46,832 nucleotides of DNA from Deltaproteobacteria bacterium. GTDB taxonomy: Bacteria; Desulfobacterota; Desulfobacteria; Desulfobacterales; C00003060. The notes below the pieces were generated by a model. That model saw only the letters and a list, made by a program, of their open reading frames with translations, did not search any database and was not told the origin of the DNA. Shown here in pieces: positions 42,727 through 46,832 of this stretch (its first letter is position 1; every line of letters starts with the position of its first letter). Location of the stretch: NCBI GenBank assembly GCA_019307135.1, contig JAFDKF010000012.1, forward strand, positions 1-46,832. The letters run 5' to 3'. The position numbers were made by a program, and so were the translations under genes.

Positions 42727-43686
42727 TTACAAACGAAACACAGCCCCAAAGTAATCCACTGCCCTGCGGAGGCCTTCCTCAAGGGGGACTTGGGTTTTGT
42801 AATTCAGGGTTTGCTCGGACAGAGTGATGTCAGCCCAGGAATGGCGCACATCGCCAGGTCTGGGATCGGTATAGACGGCCTCTGCATCCGCCCCTGTAAT
42901 TCTTCTCAACAGGGCTAAGAGCTGGTTCAAGGTGAGCTGGCCACCGCAGGCAAGGTTCATGACCTTGCCCGGAGCATCTTGGGCCTCTATTGCAAGTAGG
43001 TTCCCATAAACGACATTATCCACATAGGTGAAATCGCGGGATTGTTCACCATCCCCGAATACGGTTGGCCGGGTGCCTGTGAGAAACGCCTTGATGAATA
43101 GAGGAATCACTGCCGCATAGTCTGAATCAGGGTCCTGGTGAGGGCCGAACACATTGAAATATCGAAGTGATACGGTCTCAAGGCCGTAAAGCTCGTAGAA
43201 GACGTGCAGGTAGTGTTCAGCGGTGAGCTTCTGGACAGCATACGGCGAAAGGGGGTCGGGGAATATTGTTTCTTTCCTTGGATACCCCGGGGCATTACCA
43301 TACACGGAAGAGGAAGACGCAAAGAGAAGCCGTTTTACTCCTGCGTCCCGTGCTGCCACCAGAAGGTTGAGCGTCCCATCAATATTGGCACGGTTTGACT
43401 CAAGGGGGAAGGCTACGGATTTCGGGACGGAAGGTATGGCAGCCTGGTGCAAGACATACTCGATTCCTTTGGTGGCCTTGTGGCAAGTGGAAAGATCTGC
43501 GATGTCTCCCTCCAAGACTTCCAGGTTGGCCACGAGATCGCGAGGTGCGTCGGGAAACTCAAGATTCTCGCGTCTTCCAGTAGAGAAATTGTCCAGGACA
43601 CGAACCTTGTCTCCCCTGTTAAGTAGCGCGTGCACAAGGTTTGAACCGATAAATCCCGCTCCGCCAGTTACCAAGAAGTTTGCCAT
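42727..43686 (-). CDS. NAD-dependent UDP-sugar epimerase (GalE/WbpP-like)
   Basis: 319 aa, extended short-chain dehydrogenase. FLVTGGAGFIGSNLVHALL is the NAD-binding loop, RVLDNFSTGRRENL, LFASSSSVYGNAP, catalytic YAVQK, then RYFNVFGPHQDPDS and FGDGEQSRDFTYVDNVV. The closest general type is UDP-GlcNAc/glucose C4 epimerase, which supplies sugars for surface polysaccharide or pilin glycans. The exact substrate cannot be fixed. It lies upstream of hisD on the same strand. Confidence 0.87.
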   Translation of the reverse strand: MANFLVTGGAGFIGSNLVHALLNRGDKVRVLDNFSTGRRENLEFPDAPRDLVANLEVLEGDIADLSTCHKATKGIEYVLHQAAIPSVPKSVAFPLESNRANIDGTLNLLVAARDAGVKRLLFASSSSVYGNAPGYPRKETIFPDPLSPYAVQKLTAEHYLHVFYELYGLETVSLRYFNVFGPHQDPDSDYAAVIPLFIKAFLTGTRPTVFGDGEQSRDFTYVDNVVYGNLLAIEAQDAPGKVMNLACGGQLTLNQLLALLRRITGADAEAVYTDPRPGDVRHSWADITLSEQTLNYKTQVPLEEGLRRAVDYFGAVFRL

Positions 43687-43887
43687 TTTTTTTCTTATCC
43701 TTTATTGTAGTGTCCGTGTCCGTTGTTCCGCTCTCAAAGAAGCCGAGAGTTCTTGAAGTGGACAGGACTGTAATGTAAAAAAACTCGATTTGTCAAGACG
43801 TTCCACACCTATTTTCAACAACTTCGGCATAATTCCTGTAACTTCTCAAAAAGTTCGGGTATGTTTATTATGAGCCAGTTTGCTGGA

Positions 43888-43949
43888 TGCCCGCTTTCGC
43901 GGGCATGACGGGGGATTTATTACATTCGTCATTCCCGCGAAGGCGGGAA
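43888..43949. repeat. Pair of palindromic repeats upstream of the PilZ gene
   Basis: TGCCCGC-TTTC-GCGGGCA (43888-43905) and TTCCCGC-GAAG-GCGGGAA (43932-43949) each form a tight hairpin. They are mutually related (CCCGC...GCGGG). This type of sequence is common as a dispersed repeat in proteobacteria. Confidence 0.75.
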
Positions 43950-44009
43950 ATACTAATTCCTGATGGTCTACCACGATTTGACAAAAAGCAGGGAGGAGGG
44001 TCAAAGGAG

Positions 44010-44363
44010 ATGAATGAGGAGAGAAGAAAAAAGACGCGGGTTTATTTTAAGACTCAGGTAACTCTAAAAACAGATAAGTCAGAAATCGTGGCAGAGGCGA
44101 ATTCGAAAGATATCAGTATCAAGGGGATGTTTGTTAGCACGGGAAAAAGGATCCCAGTAGGGACACCGTGTGACGTAGAGATCCTGCTCACGGGCACATC
44201 CACCAGGCTTGCCTTAAGTATAAAGGGCGTGATAACGCGTCAGGATGCATCCGGGTTGGGGCTTGCCTTTGATTCCATGGATATTGACAGCTACTTTCAC
44301 CTGAAGAACATCGTTATGTACAACGCATCCGATCCCGAGGATATCGAGAAGGAAATGCTTTAA
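44010..44363 (+). CDS. PilZ-domain (cyclic-di-GMP receptor) protein
   Basis: 117 aa, a single PilZ domain. R-K-K-T-R near the N-terminus and D-I-S-I-K-G (DxSxxG) are the two c-di-GMP-binding motifs, so ligand binding is likely intact. GGAGGAGGG (43992-44000) lies 9 nt before ATG 44010. An in-frame extension to 43887 would read through palindromic repeats and is rejected. It converges on the ATPase gene at 44366 with only 2 bp between the stops. Signal output is through partner proteins, perhaps the pilus or secretion machinery. Confidence 0.87.
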   Translation: MNEERRKKTRVYFKTQVTLKTDKSEIVAEANSKDISIKGMFVSTGKRIPVGTPCDVEILLTGTSTRLALSIKGVITRQDASGLGLAFDSMDIDSYFHLKNIVMYNASDPEDIEKEML

Positions 44364-44365
44364 AT

Positions 44366-46615
44366 TCATTTTTTTTCCTTTAGCTGGTTGATCAGTTTTA
44401 CGGTAACTTCATTAGACTTATCTAGACGACTGACGATTATTTGAAAGAGATTCCTGGCAACTTCCGGATATTTCTCAATGAGTTCGGGGAGCTTATCCCC
44501 AGGGAATCGCTTTATGATTGACCTTCCGTTTGAAATGATGGATGCGGCTCGCGGTTCGCCGGATATGGCAGCCATTTCCCCAAAGTATTCACCGGGCTCC
44601 GTTATTTCGGCTATTTTTTTGCGGTCTTTCACAACATATAGAGCCCCCTGGACGAGCTTGAAAAAGTCTATATCCGTATTCCCTTCCCGGATGATCACAT
44701 CACCACTTTCGTAACGCTCTATGTCCGGGTTAACAAGATACGCTGGCATGGCCTCTTTGGTTATAGCTGTTCGCTTTAGAATTTCGTCGATGGATGTCAT
44801 CCCCTGGCGAATTTTTTCAAGACCCGCATCCCTCAAAGGAACCATCCCTTCGTTCATTGCTGTCTTTCTCAGTTGATCCTCCGGAACACCCGCATTTATT
44901 GCTTTCGCAACATCCTCAGTCACCTCCATGAGCTCATAAAGGCCGACTCTTCCTTTATAGCCGGCGCCGCTGCATGCCGGACACCCCTTTGGACCGTATA
45001 TGGTAAGATTCGGAATTTCTTCCTCGGAAAATCCCATGTTCACCAATTCCTTTGGGTCCGTGTTTTTGACCACAACTTTGCACTTCGGACAGAGTCTTCT
45101 GACAAGGCGTTGAGAAAGGACCATGGTTACTGAAGAAGCCAGCATGTAAGGTGGTATCCCAATGTCTACGAGGCGTCCGATAGTGGAAGGGCAGTCGTTG
45201 GTGTGGAGGGTGCTGAAAACGAGGTGTCCTGTCATGGCCGCCTTGATGGCGATCTCGGCCGTCTCCATATCCCGGATCTCGCCAACCATGATTACGTCAG
45301 GGTCCTGCCGTAAGAATGCCTTTAGAGCTGCGGCAAAGGTCATCCCGACCTCGTTCTTCACTTGCACCTGATTGATTCCCTTAAAGTTGAATTCTACAGG
45401 ATCTTCTGCTGTAAGTATTTTAGTATCTTCTTTGTTCAGTGAGTTGAGAACCGAGTACAGTGTAGTCGTCTTGCCGCTGCCGGTGGGGCCGGTTACAAGG
45501 AGCAGGCCATAGGGCCGGAAAATACAACGTTTAAGGGTTTCAAAGGTCTCTTGTTCAAACCCCATTTTGGTAAGGTCTACGTTGAGTGCGCTCTTATCAA
45601 GGATACGCATGACAACGCTCTCACCAAAAAGAGTGGGTAATGTGGAGACGCGGAAGTCAACCGCCTTTGTTTTCCCAAGGCGCATCTTGATCCTGCCATC
45701 CTGGGGCACACGACGCTCAGCAATATTAAGTGAGGCCAGGATCTTTATCCTGGAAATCAGGGCGTTTTTGATAGTGAGTGGCAAGTTCATGGATTTATAG
45801 AGGGAACCATCCAATCTATATCTTACCTGCAACACCTTCTCATAAGGCTCAATATGAACGTCACTGACTCCGTCATTGATGGCTTTACTGAGAATGCCGT
45901 TTACCAGTTTGATAATTGGAGCATCACCTGCCGAGAATTGGTCGGGCCCGTCGTCCTCCGTATGACTCTCCAGTTCTATTTCATCTGCGGCCTCGGAAAC
46001 CAGGGAACCAAAGTCTTCGACTTGAACGACAGGCCCAGCCTCTTCTTCCTCTTCTTCTTTCTCACCAAAGAAGCTGTTGTATTCTTCATCACTTATCTCA
46101 TAGTATTTCTTGTAAGCATCGATGATATCCTTTTCAGTGGAGACGCAGATCACCAAGCTCTTTTGAACTTTGTTCTGCAACTCTTCAACCGCAGCAGTAT
46201 CCGTTGGCTCTGCCATGGATACTTCAAGGTTTTCCTCTTTGATTTTTAAAGGGAAGGCCATATATTCTTTGGCCACATCATAAGGCAGAATCTTGAGCCC
46301 CTCCGGATCCGGATCAATCTCTGATATTGTTACACCTGGATAGTTGTGTACACGGCTCAGGATATTTAGAATGGTTTTCTCTTCGATGTATCCGAGTTTT
46401 AGGAGTATACTGCCGAGCCTGCCCTGATGCGTTTGCTGGTACTTGAGTGCCTCATTGAGCTGGCCGCTGGTGATATGGCCTTCTTTACATAAAAGTTGGC
46501 CAATCTTCATCTTGCCAGCCCCGGATTGATCCCTGATCGTAGTTACGTGGCCTGATTTCTTTGAAGAGACGGGTCTGAGAGGTACCGGATGTTTTTTTTG
46601 TGCGGGTTCAGCCAT
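44366..46615 (-). CDS. PilB/GspE ATPase with MshEN and cyclic-nucleotide domains
   Basis: 749 aa. N-terminal MshEN c-di-GMP-type motifs in tandem: K37IGQLLCKEGHITSGQLNEAL and R66LGSILLKLGYIEEKTILNIL. The ATPase core has G376PTGSGKTT, Walker B DVIMVGEIRD, LTGHLVFSTLHTND-type His box (MTGHLVFSTLHTND) and zinc cysteines CPKC...CPAC. C-terminal residues about 610-735 form a cNMP-binding domain with FGE680MAAISGEPR689AAS, keeping the Glu and Arg of the phosphate cassette. The first 35 residues are an unstructured basic extension. Compared with the PilB at 11117 it has an extra regulatory end. It could be a second extension ATPase or a type II secretion motor; no gsp genes are here. Confidence 0.9.
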   Translation of the reverse strand: MAEPAQKKHPVPLRPVSSKKSGHVTTIRDQSGAGKMKIGQLLCKEGHITSGQLNEALKYQQTHQGRLGSILLKLGYIEEKTILNILSRVHNYPGVTISEIDPDPEGLKILPYDVAKEYMAFPLKIKEENLEVSMAEPTDTAAVEELQNKVQKSLVICVSTEKDIIDAYKKYYEISDEEYNSFFGEKEEEEEEAGPVVQVEDFGSLVSEAADEIELESHTEDDGPDQFSAGDAPIIKLVNGILSKAINDGVSDVHIEPYEKVLQVRYRLDGSLYKSMNLPLTIKNALISRIKILASLNIAERRVPQDGRIKMRLGKTKAVDFRVSTLPTLFGESVVMRILDKSALNVDLTKMGFEQETFETLKRCIFRPYGLLLVTGPTGSGKTTTLYSVLNSLNKEDTKILTAEDPVEFNFKGINQVQVKNEVGMTFAAALKAFLRQDPDVIMVGEIRDMETAEIAIKAAMTGHLVFSTLHTNDCPSTIGRLVDIGIPPYMLASSVTMVLSQRLVRRLCPKCKVVVKNTDPKELVNMGFSEEEIPNLTIYGPKGCPACSGAGYKGRVGLYELMEVTEDVAKAINAGVPEDQLRKTAMNEGMVPLRDAGLEKIRQGMTSIDEILKRTAITKEAMPAYLVNPDIERYESGDVIIREGNTDIDFFKLVQGALYVVKDRKKIAEITEPGEYFGEMAAISGEPRAASIISNGRSIIKRFPGDKLPELIEKYPEVARNLFQIIVSRLDKSNEVTVKLINQLKEKK

Positions 46616-46832
46616 TTTTTTGTTGCAATGAGTTGATTCAGCCTGTTTGTTTACGGATAGGGTGAGTATACTCTAATATCCTACAAATTCCAGAAACGGC
46701 ATCTTTTGCCCCAATACCGCGTTCTCCGCAGGTTTCTATCCTCAACGTAGCGCTGCTACGCCTGCGGTAGAAACCTTTGTGCCTGCCCTGTGAAATGCGA
46801 AGCATATTTCTCTGGGGCGGCCTTGTCTCGGG
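46616..46832. other. Upstream region of the second ATPase, with a hairpin
   Basis: No gene is visible. GGTTTCTA (46731-46738) pairs with TAGAAACC (46768-46775), enclosing a perfect CGTAGC-GCT-GCTACG stem (46746-46760). No canonical promoter for the ATPase can be asserted. Confidence 0.45.

Noticed and set aside
1..46832. Insertion sequence, prophage or integrase genes
   Set aside because: No transposase, integrase, recombinase or phage protein was found in any frame; only non-autonomous repeats are present.

Overview
The window reads as chromosomal DNA of a Gram-negative bacterium. It most resembles Desulfobacterota (former Deltaproteobacteria). That placement is inferred from the gene set and protein flavour: type IVa pilus genes with a small HTH gene before pilM, a bacterial ETF-quinone oxidoreductase, and the rimP-nusA-infB-DUF503-rbfA-truB-rpsO-pnp-M16-dut order. 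No rRNA or other decisive marker is present.

Layout. 1-2372 (+): remains of one minor-pilin cluster, a broken pilW and a very long PilX-like gene. 2373-3528: repeat-filled spacer ending in a sigma-54-type promoter. 3529-10936 (+): a complete minor-pilin/adhesin operon, fimT-pilW-pilV-pilX-pilY1 plus a small PilY2-like gene. 11117-12934 (+): a PilB-type ATPase. 13229-15795 (+): two tiny membrane proteins and a double-LysM exported protein. 16083-16844 (+): a TPR lipoprotein like the PilF pilotin. 17195-24303 (-): HTH-pilM-pilN-pilO-pilP-pilQ followed by a TsaP-like LysM protein, with a textbook sigma-54 -24/-12 site in front. 25207-26883 (-): ETF-QO, bracketed by two direct copies of a repeat element. 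27353-39239 (+): tRNA-Gly(CCC), then the translation/RNA-processing operon from rimP to dut. 39591-40832 (+): a GT-A glycosyltransferase. 40857-43686 (-): a CheY-like regulator, HisD and a UDP-sugar epimerase. 44010-46615: a PilZ protein converging on a second PilB/GspE-type ATPase with an N-terminal MshEN region and a C-terminal cyclic-nucleotide-binding domain.

Function. About half of the window builds and controls type IV pili: alignment complex (PilM/N/O/P), secretin (PilQ), its pilotin and peptidoglycan anchor (PilF-like, TsaP-like), extension ATPase (PilB), and the tip complex (minor pilins plus PilY1). The major pilin, PilC, PilT, PilD and PilS/PilR are not here. The matching sigma-54 sites before both large pilus operons suggest co-regulation. 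The second ATPase and the PilZ gene suggest second-messenger control.

The most unusual layer lies between the genes. Nearly every spacer holds short repeat elements (called A to G here). Many are built from 7-bp words repeated in phase, often with terminal inverted repeats. Two copies are flanked by target-site-like duplications. A separate 24-bp unit sits precisely inside three of these families, and matching empty sites for three of its four copies occur in the same window. No transposase gene is present, so whatever moves these elements acts from elsewhere.
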